Assembly: GCA_003255025.1 (NCBI GenBank)
Contig: QANY01000156.1
Coordinates: forward strand, 1,079,639 to 1,143,638
From: Datisca glomerata
Taxonomy: Eukaryota > Streptophyta > Magnoliopsida > Cucurbitales > Datiscaceae
Direction: 5' to 3'
DNA length: 64,000 nucleotides
Numbering within the stretch: the first letter of the stretch is position 1; the number at the start of each line of letters is the position of its first letter. The notes under the pieces are model-generated. The model was not told where the DNA came from. It searched no databases and saw only the letters and a list, made by a program, of their open reading frames with translations. The position numbers and the translations under genes are program-made. Shown piece by piece: positions 20,641 through 32,914 of this stretch.

Positions 20641-23206
20641 ATCACAGCACATTTGAATTGCACTATATTGCACCGATATCAGGGCCGAATCTTATCGTGT
20701 GAGGTATGAGTTGTTTTTATCCCCCAACAAGCAGTTATGAGAAATCAAACTCATGTAAATGCTATATTAACATGTGGTAGAGTCTTACGATTGAATCAAC
20801 TGCTTGTTTATCAATTGTTAAGCTTCATGTAGTCCTTTCATTACATATAGAAATTAATTATAAGATTCTCCATTTCCATCCAATCAACATAACACATATG
20901 TTTTAAAGTTTGATGGCGCTTTTCAATTTGGTACCATAACTTGGTTGTGTTTTTATTTATGACTCTTTAGTTTGACTAATTGTGCCACTTAGTTTAGACT
21001 ATTTGGTGTATATGTTGTTTAGTTTGATTTTCGCATTGTGGTCCAGAATTGTGTGTTGTAATATTGTTCCACATCTTTTGAATATGTTCATTTTGTGCTA
21101 GTTATAAATGCTCGATACTTGTCTCCTTATTACTTAAGTTTTAAAGAATGACTAGGCTACACTTTTTAACTCATATCAACAATCAATATCCAGCAATGAC
21201 TAATGAGTAGTGATCACCTCCTGAAAAATGAATGTTGTGTAGCTCTATGAGTTAAGTTATTCATTATGATGTAGCAACATAAGTATTATGCGATACATTC
21301 ATCTCATAATTGAAAAAATTACACATTTTAAGTTCATGAATGTATATATAGTCTGAAAATTTATGAGTATGATTTGAATCTAAACTTAAAATTAGAAAAA
21401 AAAAAAAAAGGAACGTCAAAAGGTCCCCAGTTGGTAGCAGAAGGAATATTGGTGCAGAGAGAAAGAGAAGAGGAAGGGGGTGATGGGTGTCAGTGAGGAC
21501 TGATGAGAGCACAGAATAAAATTCCATAAGCCTTGTTTGTAAAACTACCAATCCGTGAAGTTTTTATATAGAGAGCTCACACTCACATTAAAAAACAAAG
21601 ACAAATCGCTTTCACTCTTTTTTATTCACACCCTATTCACTCTTACCTAATTCTTACCTGTTTCTCTTTCAATTTCTTTTCTTCTTTTTAATTTTTTTTA
21701 GATTATGAAAGTCTTAATCATTATTACAATGTAGTTGTCATTGGGTAATTTTTTTCCAAATAATCTTGATTGAGCTGAAATTATGAGATTTATTCATCAG
21801 AACATTCCCTTGTTTTTTTTATAGAAAAAGTTAGAGAATGGAAAATATTTATTTTTAATTATTTTTCGTCTGAGTTTTTTATTTTATAAATCATTATATT
21901 ACATTACTTCTTAAAATTTTAAATATAGAAAATTTTCACCAAAAATGTTTCACATACTGAAGAAAACTGTAATCTAATACTTTTAAAAACTAATATACAA
22001 CCTAACATTATAATCTATTTTTCATAGGTATACATTTTTCCTCGATCGCATTTTTCAGTAATTATACAATATTCTTTTTCCAATCAGACAAACTCATCTA
22101 AGATGTGTTGAACTGAGACTAGAAAGAAACGACTAATGCTAAAATCAATAATAAATACTCACGAGATGGTGTCAAAATATGGCATTTGTTAAGCAAATCC
22201 ATGTTAAATCATTTCGGTGGATTTGACTTTTCTGTGCTTTCATGAATTGTTTGACTTCCATAAAGAGGCCAGCTTTTTAGAACGCTCTTAATTATAGTTA
22301 ATATGCTTTTATAAATAATTCATTTTGTAAACAGAAAATTTTTATGATAACAATGTTAGTCATACCAACTACGCAATCACCAAATACATTTATATTTTTT
22401 ATATGTTTTTTAATTGTAAGAATTAGAAATAACAATACAAACCATTTTAATTTGAGTTCATATTCGACCCGTGAGATTATCTCAATAATTTAAGTTTTCT
22501 TACTAGCTTTTTAGGAAAATATTTCATAGAAATGCTTATTTATTAAATTGTAATAAAATTTTGCAAAAAATAAGTTTTATTGGCCGATTGGTTCTGTCAA
22601 GTTAAACACATGATTCCAAAACGCAAAGAAAATATAAAATTTGATGAGATTGGTCGAGTGATAAAAAGTTTGATTTTAAAACATGATTATGAGTAAAGAT
22701 AAAAAAATCTCAGAATTTATGCCTTAACAGCTTGGAAAAAACCCTCTGAGTCATGAGTAATTGGTTCTCACATCGTACCAGTCATTAGTCTACTAATTGA
22801 AAGTTTTGGGAAGAAAATGAGTTTATCATTAAAAAAGAAAGTATAAAATAAAATAAAAGAAAAGAAAAGAGGAAGAGCTGTAAAGAAAATTCCGGCATTC
22901 TTTTTGGTAAATGCGTTTTTGTCGGATCTCTTCTCTTAAATACTTTCTTCTCTTTCTCTTTATTTTTCTTATCTGTAATTAGTGGATGGATCTCCACATC
23001 ACGCTTCTCCTTGGCGCGTGATGTACACACCCAATAACTGCATAAATTTCAAACAAATTTTTTTATGCACATTATTAAAATGAAAACTTGATTTAGATTT
23101 TAACATAATATTTTCTTTATATGTTGTAACCCATACGAGGATTTTTTTTATTACTGAATCATTAAAAATTTATTGCTCAATTATATAATTCGATTTCCCG
23201 TATGTA
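20641..23206. other. AT-rich intergenic, no gene
   Basis: No coding sequence recognised on either strand. A poly-A run at 21396-21410 and several CT-rich patches (21600-21700, 22915-22960) are present. Confidence 0.5.
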
Positions 23207-23215
23207 TTTTTATTA
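23207..23215. repeat. Candidate 9-bp target duplication (left)
   Basis: TTTTTATTA, repeated at 24375-24383. The low complexity reduces its weight. Confidence 0.45.
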
Positions 23216-24374
23216 GGGTTAATATCATAAGGCCCACATGTATTTTGTTTCAAAATTAATTTATTCTCTAATATTAAATTTTCTTCCTAATTGATCTTCA
23301 AATTTTCTCCATCCATCAATTTTATCCCATGACAGTTAAATGACCGTTAATGGTCACATGCAAAACAAATGCTTATTTTTTTTTTCAATTTTATCTATTT
23401 CTTCAACCTTATAAGCTACCCACTCCCATGTTTTTCCATCCAAAAACCAGCTATAAATTACATATCCATCTTCACCGATCTATCAAATTTTTAACAAATT
23501 CTCCTCTAGTTTCTGCAGCGGTTCAGTTTAGAAAAAATCATAACGATTCGGGTTTAGGAAAACAAAGCAACATTTATTCATGCTGGAAAAAATAAATATG
23601 ATTGATAAAAAATAGCAACGGTTCGCGTTTGAAAAAAATAGCAACGATTTAGGTTTAGAAAAAACAACAACATTTATTCATGTTAGAGAAAAGTAAATAT
23701 GATTCATAAAAAAATAGTAACAGTTTAGGTTTAGAAAAAATAGCAAATTTATTCATGAATGAGAAAAATAAATATGATTGATAAAAAATAGCAGCGGTTC
23801 AGATTTAGAAAAAATAGCAACAGTTGGATTTTAGAAAAAATAGCAACAGTTCGGGTTTAGAAAAATAGAAACATTTATTTATACTAGAGAAAAATAAATA
23901 TGATTGATAAAAAATAGCAACGATTCTGGTTTAGAAAAAATGGCAATGATTCGAATTTAGAAAAAATAGTAACGGTTCGAGTTTAGAAAAAATAGCAACA
24001 TTTATTCATGAAGGAAAAATAAATATGATTGATAAAATTGAAACCAAACTTACATGAGACTAAATCCGAGTCGTTGCTGAAACTCAAGGAGAATTTATCA
24101 AAATTTTGACAAATCAGTGAAAAGTGAGATGTAATTTAAGGCTGATTTTTTTATGAAAAACATGTGAGATTGATAACTTATAAAATTGAAAAAATGAGTA
24201 AAATTGGAGAAAAAAATAGACATGTGCCGTGCATATAACCATTTAACGGTCATTTAACGCTCATGAGGATAAATTGATGAACGGAAAAAATTGAAAGTTT
24301 AATTAATAAGAAAAATTAATTTATGAGTTAAATTAATTTTCACACAAATTGCAGGTTATTATCATACTAACTTT
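23216..24374. mobile_element. MULE-like element with ~150-bp inverted termini
   Basis: The left arm (about 23216-23370) and the right arm (about 24215-24374) are inverted relatives. Left GACAGTTAAATGACCGTTAA matches the reverse complement of right TTAACGGTCATTTAACGCTC. The outer CCATCAATTTTATCC and the inner CACATG also match, and the termini read GGGTTAATATCATAA versus AAGTTAGTATGATAA. Long TIRs with a 9-bp direct repeat fit Mutator-like non-autonomous elements. The interior carries a minisatellite rather than genes. Confidence 0.65.
23505..24035. repeat. Complex minisatellite inside the MULE-like element
   Basis: A ~25-bp motif (GGTTTAGAAAAAATAGCAAC with GGTTCG variants) is repeated about a dozen times. 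It alternates with a second block (CATTTATTCATG, then AAATAAATATGATTGATAAA) seen at about 23570, 23665, 23747, 23870 and 24000. The result is a higher-order pattern of unequal period. Non-coding. Confidence 0.85.
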
Positions 24375-24383
24375 TTTTTATTA
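24375..24383. repeat. Candidate 9-bp target duplication (right)
   Basis: TTTTTATTA, the counterpart of 23207-23215. Confidence 0.45.
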
Positions 24384-24420
24384 ATTCACAATACGTCTCA
24401 CTCATTCAATTTTCTCAACA

Positions 24421-24427
24421 TATAAAA
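24421..24427 (+). promoter_or_regulatory. TATA box of the CFL1-like gene
   Basis: TATAAAA 275 bp before the ATG, followed by a CT-rich leader with TCTCTCTCTCC near 24570, as expected of a plant 5'UTR. The MULE-like element ends only about 45 bp upstream of it. Confidence 0.6.
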
Positions 24428-24695
24428 CAGAAGATTCCTCTGCAATGGGTCTACTAGAAGGACAAATGAGCCCACCACAGTTATTCTATAATACTCCCAC
24501 GCGCATCTACAGGTGCCATTTCTACCCCACTCCATTTCTTTATCATCCCAAAATCTCAACCTCTTTAATCTCTCTCTCTCCATCTTCTATATTGGTTGAA
24601 GTGGGTGAGGGTTTGTTTTCCACCTATGTCCTTATCTTAAAGAGAAGAATTAGGAAGCAAGAAGGAGGATTAATAATAAGAGGGGAGATTCAGAT

Positions 24696-26215
24696 ATGGC
24701 AGCTCCGAATATGGAGACGATCACTGCTTCCATAGAGAGATCTCTTCAAAACTGTTCGCTTAACCAAACTCAAAGCAGTGGGACGAGGACGGGGAGGCCA
24801 GCTGGTTCAGGTGAATCAGACGCAGTCGGAGCTGTACGATCATACACCTCAGGCTCAGGTGACCATCCAAACCATCATCATAATGATCATCATCATCATC
24901 TCCCTAATTCAGACACCGTGTTAGACCTCAACTCCCACATCTCCCTCCCTTACCAATGGGAACAATGCCTCGATTTAAAGGTTTGTTTTTCTTTCCCTTG
25001 AAAAATGGAAAAGAAAAACACAAAAAGCTCATGATTTCTCCTTTATTACTCTATTTCGTCTTCTATATTAGCTACAATAAATGCAAGATATTGGGCGGCC
25101 TTTCTGTTGTCTTTTATACTTCATTTAGTTTCTGGCTGTGTCTGTGTTTACCTTTTTGCTTTAATTGAACTTTGGATATCCATTGTTATCTTATTCTTAC
25201 CAACATTACATCCAAATTCTTGAATAGGGTTAGGTTGGTACCAAAAACCCTAAATGGGTAATTGGGATTTCCCCTCTTTATTATCACCCAACCCTCCATT
25301 TTATTTTATGCCTTTTGACAATTAGAAAGTAACAGATGACCATGATTATTAGTTAGTTTGTCATATTTAGGCTTGACGCAATCTCCACAAATTGTTCATT
25401 CATTGTGTCAAAAAATAGAGAGTACATCAAATAGAAAAACTAGAAACCATAGTTACTTGTATATGATATATCAATATATTTATGGATGACGGATGGGTTT
25501 CATCGATTTAGAGGGTACATGATATATCAATATATTTATGGATGGCGGATGGGTTTCTTCGATTGAGAGGGTATTGATTGAGAGGGTATTGAGGATTGAG
25601 AGGGTATTGAGTTTTCAGTATTCATTTAAATTAGTCACTGTCATGTGTCTTAAAATATGTTATTCTATTCATATTATAATAAGGAAGAATGTATGAACTT
25701 TTAAAAATATACAATGAGTATTGAGTTTTCAGTATTAAAAAATACTGGATACTTTTTATTTTATTAGTTACCCTCAATTTTTTTTTTCTTTTTCAAAATT
25801 GATTCAACTGTGGGTGCTGCTTAATTAAGGGTTAAAACAAATGGAAACGGAAACTAATGATGATGATTGAACGCAGACAGGGGAGATATACTACGTAAAC
25901 TGGATGAATGGAATGAAAGCAAAAGAAGATCCAAGAACAAACGGAGATTACAGCGGAGATTACTATTCAGAAGAAGAAGATGAAGAAGACGAAGATGAAG
26001 ATGATAGCTCTTATGACAGCGAAGAGTGTTATTCAGACGATCAATTCTCTCAATCTCCTTCGACCACAGAACATCATTACGACAACAAAGACGACCAGCA
26101 GGTTTTGGTGGTTGCCGGTTGCAAGAGCTGTTTTATGTATTTCATGGTCCCCAAACAGCTCCTACATTGTCCCAAATGTAGTGGTCATCTTCTTCATTTT
26201 GATCGCACCAATTAA
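24696..26215 (+). CDS. CFL1: CFL1-like WW-domain protein, two exons, 207 aa
   Basis: Exons are 24696-24980 and 25877-26215, joined in phase 0 across a GT-AG intron of 896 bp. Residues about 57-69 are His-rich. The WW domain spans about 84-115: LPYQWEQCLDLK from exon 1 joins TGEIYYVNWMNG from exon 2, with W88, Y100-Y101, W104 and P114. An acidic tract (EEEDEEDEDEDD) follows. The C-terminus has C177-x2-C180 and C193-x2-C196 around FMYFMVPKQLLHCPKC, ending LLHFDRTN; a small zinc ribbon is likely. This order (WW, acidic, VVAGCK-CFMYFMVPK) is that of CURLY FLAG LEAF 1 of rice and its Arabidopsis homologue, which bind the HD-ZIP IV factor HDG1 and repress cuticle genes; the same nuclear role is inferred. 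The splice falls inside the WW domain. No damage is seen. Confidence 0.94.
25455..25610. repeat. Tandem duplication in the CFL1 intron
   Basis: GATATATCAATATATTTATGGATG occurs at about 25466 and 25511 (about 46-bp spacing), followed by three short copies of GATTGAGAGGGTATTGA (25560-25605). Non-coding. Confidence 0.8.
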
Positions 26216-27900
26216 TCATCCATCTCTTCCCACATAAACTTCATCAGATATGTATTTGTTTTTTTTTTTCGCTTCATTAATCTTTCTTTTCTTTTTTATT
26301 CTTTTATTTGAGAAATTCGGGAAGAAAAAAAAGAAAGGAAAGGAAAGGGAAAAACTAACCTTTGTGCTTCGAAATGGAAATGGATTAGATTAATCTGTGA
26401 CTAATTTTATTTATCTGTTTCTTATTAATATCGTTTTTAATTTTAAATTAGTGGATGAGAGTCTTTATAGAAAGTGGCAGAGAAATGGTCAATAAAGAAG
26501 AGGGAATATTACTGATAATGATAGGGACGTGTACCTCCTCGTTCTGCGCTCGACTCCCAGCTTGTTCCTTTTATTTATTCTCTCTAATATTACATAAATA
26601 AACTAATTTTTCAAATTTTTGAATAAACTACTTAACTCAACTTTCAAACTTTTAAACTAATTAACTAATTTGGGAGAAAAAAAAGCTAATTAACTAAATT
26701 GTTAGGTTGGGTTAGTCCATATATATTAGCCCAGTTAGATCATAATTTATTTACTGATTTCTATTACCAACCTCAATAACCTTGTAGAGTCATTACTACA
26801 ATTGATTATATGAGATTTTCCTTTTCCTTGTTAAAAGAAAATATGATATTTTTAGGATATTTTACTGTATCTTTATGTCGTTTCTCCACTCTCTTTAATC
26901 TCTATTTCCTTCCTAGTAAAGAACTAGTACTACAATATGTACAATTGCTTCTTCTTGAATTTGATTTTGTTTTATGAATCATTGTCTAAGTGATTGATAA
27001 AATTTTTAAATGATCAAATGATATGTTAATCAGTTTTAAATAAGTTGTTGTTTTATAACTCATTAAAATGGTTTGATAAATTAATCTATAAATGATCATC
27101 GCATCATTTAATTACTTCAAACTTGATCAATTACTTAATCGGTGTCGAACTACTCTTATTTTATGTAGAACTTTGATTCATTTTGTCAAAATCATGTTTA
27201 CTTGGTGGATTTGAATTACAAATCTTAAAAATTTTGATTTATCATTTAAATCCAGTGTTTATTAAAATAAAATTATAAAATTTACGTGAGACCCACCATA
27301 ATATTACAGATCCTAAATTTAAATCTTGAATCAAAATCCTAAATTTAAATCCTTAATTTAAATTCTCAATTTCAAATTTTAAACTAAAATTTAGTAAACA
27401 TCACATAAATGTGTTTTGTTGTTGTGTGGAAAAAAAAGATATGCATTTGCTCGGTCAACTTTGTGGTGTTAATTTAATAAAAAAAAGGTTTGACAATTTC
27501 CAATTTAGTAACTGCCTGAGAGGTTGATAAGTCAGTCGACAACAATTTGCCAATTTGGCGTATAAAAATAAGAAAAAAGGGGAAAGAATGGAGCAATGAT
27601 TAAATCATATGCAGTATGTACAAAAGATATATTTTGAAATATGGAATGAGATAGAGAGTTAGTTTTTCAAATGGATCTCTTAAGTATTTGTTCTCTCAAG
27701 CATGTGCCAAGATAGTTTTATCAAGCTGCCTCTGTAGCTGTTTGAACCTTTTCTATTAATTTTTGTTATTTGGATGTTGGAGACGTGTTGGAGAGAAAAT
27801 TGAGAAGAAAAATAAGATAAAATAAAGAAAAATGATAAAAATAATATTGATATTGTAAAAGACATTTATATTATTTTTTTCTCGAAAAACACTTTTAATG
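26216..27900. other. CFL1 3'UTR then AT-rich intergenic
   Basis: A possible polyadenylation signal AATAAA lies at 26491-26496, about 280 bp after the stop. Beyond it no gene is visible. Positions 27290-27400 hold a local series of AAATTTAAATCCTAAAT-like repeats. Confidence 0.5.
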
Positions 27901-27960
27901 TGACAAGCACGATCTAGTTGCACGACTCGCAATGGTCATGAGTTCGAGCCAAATAGGACA
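27901..27960 (+). mobile_element. Possible SINE remnant (B-box-like sequence)
   Basis: GTCATGAGTTCGAGCC matches the tRNA-derived B-box context found in many plant SINEs, preceded by GATCTAGTTGCACGACTC. There is no cloverleaf, so it is not a tRNA gene. Weak evidence. Confidence 0.3.
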
Positions 27961-28449
27961 ATTAATTGTTTTTCTTCATATTTTAGAAGCTTTAGTAGAT
28001 GAAAATACAATCATTCATAGTTTTCTTCGTTTCATTTCCAATTTCTAATTATCCAAACATAGTCTTAAAAAATGTTAGTTGGACTATTATAAGGCTTAAA
28101 TGCAGAATGCCGAACAGCATGGCCACGTAACCACAATGAGTTCAACGCAATTAGTCGATATTGATAGTTTTTTTTATAATGAGGACTAAATAATGAAGAT
28201 GAGTAGAGTAGACAAAATATAAAATAAAGAGAAACCATTTTGAAAATTGATTTTGCAGATTGTAAGTGAAATACACATTAATAAAGTCATGGAAAAAAGA
28301 TTCAATTACACGTGCATCAGTTTCTCTTGGCTTGAGGACGTTTTATCTCTAGGGCTTCTTAACTTAGAGCAACATCTTTTCTTTTTCTTCATCTTGTGCC
28401 TTTGTGTTTCTTTCATTCTATCCTACTTTCCGTTCTCTTTTTTCTCTCC
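27961..28449. other. Spacer and probable LINE 5' leader
   Basis: No gene. The CT-rich stretch 28320-28449 precedes the LINE ORF1 start and may be its 5'UTR; the exact 5' end of the LINE is not identifiable. Confidence 0.4.
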
Positions 28450-29300
28450 ATGTCCTGCAACATGAGAGCTAGCGAGGAGAGTGCTCTTGATAATATGAAT
28501 GTGGCTGTGGAAGAGATGGCTAAAAAGTTATCCCTAATCAAAGTTAAAAAAGAGGAGATTGAGATTTTAAAAGGTTGGAATTGCAAAGAAACCGAATCAT
28601 GCCGGTTGAGCATTATGGCTAAGATCCTACCGCAAAAGAGGATTAACAAGTTGGGATTTCGTGAAGCGTTGAAGAAAGCTTGGAACTTGGAAGAGGGTGT
28701 GTATTTTTTGAAGATTGAGAATAATATATTCCCAATTTTTTTTCAAGAGGAGAATAATATGTCATTCGTTATGGAGAATAGTCTTTGGTTATTTGATGAT
28801 CAACTAGTTCTTTTTCTTCCGTGGATGATGAGGATGAATTTATCGTACTCAGATTTTACTCTGTGTGCGTTTTGGATTCAGCTTCATGGATTATCGATAG
28901 AATCCAAAGGTGAAAAAGTTGGCAGAACCATATGATAACGGTTAGGTAAAATCATTGATGTAGATGAGGGAGCTATTCGAGATGGTTTTGAGTAGAGGAA
29001 ATTTATCCGAATCAAAGTTGAAATTAATGTTTATCAACCTTTGGTTAGAGAAGCTTTCATTCGGCATAATGGTGAAAAGATTTGGATTTGGAGTAAGTAC
29101 GAATGACTTTCTAAATTTTGCTTTCATTCTGGTATCTTAGGCCATAAGGATTTGCATTGCAATATTAGGAGGGTGGATAAAAGATTAATGTTGGAATCTG
29201 AAAATAACTATGGGGAATGGTTGAAGGCATCAAACCCTAATTACAAAGCATATTAGGGTAATAGAAGGGGTCAAAAGGCTAGTTTTCATAGGGCTCTTCT
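28450..29300 (+). pseudogene. LINE ORF1 (DUF4283/zinc-knuckle type), broken
   Basis: Start at ATG 28450 (MSCNMRASEES). Features of plant L1 ORF1 follow: WNCKETESCRLSIMAKILPQ, then FREALKKAWNLEEGVYFLKI, then LFDDQLVLFLPWMMRMN, then CAFWIQLHGLSIESK. A stop lies at 28933-28935. The frame continues with GKIIDVDEGAIRDGFE, FIRIKVEINVYQPL and a CCHC-type remnant (CFHSGILGHKDLHC). The protein would bind LINE RNA. At least three stops make it non-functional. Confidence 0.85.
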
Positions 29301-30156
29301 CCTTCACATATTTCAGGTTTTAATTTTTTTTTCAGTGGGAGTCCCATTCAGGCCAGTCGACAGCGGAGCTAGTGGCGATTCAAAACTCAGATGTTAATTC
29401 TGGTGGTAACCAAAATCTTAACAGGTATGATAGGGAGGATTTTTTGGGCCCCTCTTATGGTAACTGATCGAACAAAGAGGTGTGGGAGGATAGAGATAAT
29501 ATCGAAGGCATGGTTTTTGGGGAGGAGATGGAGGAATCAGGTAAGTTTGATTGCGAAGGGAGTAATAAGGAAGCAATTTTGGTGGTGAATCATGCTGATT
29601 TTAAGGGTTCAATCATGGGAGAATTAAAGATAATTCTGTGGGTGCTGCCATGGAAGATTTCGTGGCTGATTTTATGGGTGAAAATATTGGGAAGTCAACG
29701 GAAGCTATTAAGGAAGCTGACTTGGGCACTTTATTCAATATCGTTGTAGGAGGATTGGCAAATCTTGATAGCAATCCAGGTGGTTCCGATTATATTCATG
29801 TGCAAGTAGTTAGTGGGTCATTAAGTAACCCATTTAATCTTGGCCCAATGATTAAGAGTATTTAGAAGGAAGGGTCCGGGAAAGGTAAAGAAGTCAAGAA
29901 GTCCAACAGTGTAGCGCAGAGCGGTGGCCTGAAGGAATTCAAAAACTAAAAATGGCTCGAGAAGAATGTTGCATGGGGAGAGTTTTCACGTGTGCATGCA
30001 TGGCGCCAAACGTAAACTGGAGAGTATTGGCAGCGTGTCTGAAGAGAATGACTTAGGAATTCATGAAGCAAAAAAGAAGAGGGAAGATGATAATGTTCAG
30101 AAGATGTGTCTTGATAGGGTGGAGTTAGCCAGCCCCAATTGGCCTCAAGCTGATCA
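29301..30156 (+). pseudogene. LINE inter-ORF region / ORF1 C-terminal remnant
   Basis: Several overlapping short frames with acidic, low-complexity sequence and no recognisable domain. KEGSGKGKEVKKSNSVAQ near 29870-29920 and the segment ending in ASPNWPQ just before ORF2 fit the variable tail of a plant LINE ORF1. Confidence 0.5.
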
Positions 30157-31245
30157 ATGAAGGTCTTTGGGTGGAATTGTCAGGGTGTTGGGAAACCCCT
30201 GATAGTTTTCACATTGCGAGGGTTGGTGAAAATCCATTTTCCAGATTCTATCTATATGTTAGAAATAAAAAATAAGAATAAAGTTGTTGAGAGGATTAAG
30301 AATGTTGTTAGTGCATCGTGTTCTCTCATCGTTGATCCGATCAACACTAGTGGTGGTTTAGCTTTCTTTTGGAAAAATGATGATTGAATGAAGTATGGTA
30401 ATTTCTTTATTGAGATTCATATTATTTGTGCTGCTAATAAGAAGGAATGGAGACTTTTTGTCATTTATATGAGCCATGTTTATGATATTCGTATTCAGCA
30501 GTTTACTTCCCTTATAACTCGTATTAAGGCATGTAAGGAGATGTGTGTTGTGATGGGTGATTTTAACGATTTACTAAGTACTAATGAGAAGCTTGGGGGC
30601 AATGACATGGATCTTAGTTCCTTGCGTCTTCTTCCTGAATTTTCGTATCAGTGTTATTTGGTGGATATTGGATTTGTGGGTACGCCGTTCACTTGGATCA
30701 ATACACGTGCTTATCCAAATTTAGTAAAGGAGAGATTGGATCATTGTTTTGCTCACCCTGAATGGCTCCATATTTACCAAATGGCCATACTTCATTACTT
30801 AGCAGCTCCGGGTTCGGATCATTTGGCTATTTTGCTTGACTATGTTGTGGAAAATAGAAGGTTCAAGCAAACATTCAGATATGATAGACATTGGTTCTCT
30901 TTTGATGAATGTAAGAATATAATTGCTTCTGGTTGGTCAAATAGTCTTTATTCTTCGTGTGGGAGCTCTTTAACTGATAAGTTGAATAAGACAAGTAGGA
31001 CTTTGATCCTTTGGAGGAAGAATAATTCCAGGGCCAATTCTGGTCGTTTATTGAAGGATATCCAAGGTAAGATTCATGAGGCGTACTCCGTCAGTCTTGA
31101 TGATTATTCTGAGGTCCGGAAGCTTGAAGGTCAATGCCAAGAGGCAGTCTTGCTTGAAGAGAAGTATTGGAAGGATAAAGCCACGTCCAATGGCTTCAGA
31201 ATGGTGATAAAAATACCTCATTTTTCATGCGGGGGTAAAAACTAG
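30157..31245 (+). pseudogene. LINE ORF2: endonuclease domain (one internal stop)
   Basis: ATG 30157 gives MKVFGWNCQGVGKPL, the classic start of the plant LINE apurinic endonuclease. An in-frame TGA at 30385-30387 splits it. The second part has CVVMGDFNDLLSTNEKLGG, FVGTPFTWIN, LVKERLDHCFAHPEWL and APGSDHLAILL, covering the GDFN, TW, RLD and SDH catalytic motifs. The domain nicks target DNA for target-primed reverse transcription. Apart from the stop this part is well conserved. Confidence 0.9.
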
Positions 31246-32900
31246 GAGAAGTAATAATCGTATATTCGGGCTGGAGGATAACTACGGTAATTGGTGTACT
31301 AACTCTAAAACTATTCAGCACATTGCCTTGTCTTATTTTCAGAATCTGTTTATCGCCTCTAAGCTGAATTCTGGTGTTATTGATCAGGATTTGAATAACG
31401 TTGCCTGTTGTCTGGACGATGATAATCGTATGCTCCTGGATGAGAAAATCACAGTTGAAGAGATTGAGACTATTGTCTGTGGGATCAATCCTACGAAGTC
31501 TTCTGGTCTATATGGTTTTATGGTGACTTTCTATCACTAGAATTGGAACTTGATCAAATAAGATGTTATTAGTATGGTACGCGAGTTTTTTAATTCTTGT
31601 TTCATGCCTTCCAATATTAATCAGACCCATATTGTGCTTATTCCTAGGGTGAATTGCCTTAGAAATATGTTCCAATTGCGTCATATTAGTCTTTGTAACA
31701 TTTCATATAAAATTATTTCTATGATTTTTTTTAACCTGCTTAGAAGATTCATTAATAAGATTATAGGAGATGGGCAAAATGCTTTTATTCTAGGTACACA
31801 GATAACTGATAACATCATCATTGCTCATGAGATTTTGCATTCACTTCGAACCTGTAAAAAAGATAAAAATGTGATATGGCTTTTAAGATTGACATGTCCA
31901 AGGCGTATGACTCGGTGTAATGGAATTTTTTACTCGCCACCATGTAGAGATTCAGATTTTCTGATAAGTTGAGGAATTGGATCTCGACTTGTATTTCCAC
32001 AGTGACATATAATATTTCCCTGAACGACGAATTGAGTAGGACCTTTACTCCAGAGCGTGGTTTACATTAAGGGGACCTTTTATATCCCTTTCTCTTTATC
32101 ATTTGTGCTGATGTTTTATCTAGGATGATTAATCAGGCGAATGATCAGGGCCTCATCTCAAGCTTTCGTGTGGCTCAGGGTGGTCCAGGTGTTTCTCATT
32201 TATTCTTTCCAAATGATTCCTTACTCTTCTGTAAGTCCTGTGATGCAAAAATTGTGACTTTACTAGATGTTCTTAATTGATATGGGGAAGCTTTTGAGCA
32301 AGATGTCAACAATAAAAAAAGTTTAGTGGTTTTTAGTAATAAAATATCGGTGGCGAGCAGAACGATCTTGCTAGTTTGGCTGGCATTAAAAGGGATTCAT
32401 CACTTGAAAAGTATCTGGGATTGGAAGCGGAATTCAGGGTTTTGAAATCTCAGGTTTTTAGGAATATTATGGACAAGACTACTTAGAAAATTTCAGGCTG
32501 GTCGCAAAAATTACTTTTTCCTGCAGATAGAGAAGTGCTTATTAAATCTTTGGCTTTGGCTATTCAGAATTATACGATGTCGTGTTTTAAGATTCCCATT
32601 AGTATGTGTAAGAAAATTTATAGTTATATTACAAATTATTAGTGGAATGCGTCACCGTGCAATTCTAGTATCCATTGAGGCTCTTAGATTAAATTTCTAA
32701 GTGCAAAATGGAGGGTGGTATGGACTTTAAAGATCTCTCTACCCTTAATCTTTCTTTGTTGGCTAAGTAGAGGTGGGGAATTTTATGTAACCATAACTCT
32801 CTTGTTGCTAATTTTCTTAAAGGTAAATATTTTCAGAATTCCAATTTCCTTAATACACCGATCGGTAGAAGGCTTTCGTGGGGGTGGAGAAGTATTTACG
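31246..32900 (+). pseudogene. LINE ORF2: reverse transcriptase and C-terminus, broken
   Basis: Frames shift repeatedly. Visible pieces: FHAGVKTRRSNNRI, then DEKITVEEIETIVCGINPTKSSG, then SNINQTHIVLIPRVNC and LRHISLCNISYKIISM, then DGQNAFILGTQITDNII. The catalytic FADD box reads FPND (TTTCCAAATGAT, 32206-32217), so the first catalytic Asp of the pair is replaced by Asn. The C-terminal LINE segment (KMEGGMDFKDLSTLNLSLLAK, then KYFQNSNFLNTPIG, WRSIYEG) ends near 32895. Confidence 0.88.
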
Positions 32901-32914
32901 AAGGTCATTCTGAT

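Larger units (their letters stand above)
28450..32900 (+). mobile_element. L1-type non-LTR retrotransposon (LINE), decayed
   Basis: ORF1 (DUF4283 and zinc knuckle), then ORF2 with AP endonuclease, RT and the C-terminal segment, all on the plus strand in the normal order. No poly-A tail is visible: the 3' end is cut at about 32900, where a minus-strand copia gag begins. Numerous stops and frameshifts. Confidence 0.9.

Noticed and set aside
27901..27960. tRNA gene
   Set aside because: Only a B-box-like GAGTTCGAGCC is present; no acceptor stem, anticodon arm or terminator could be folded.
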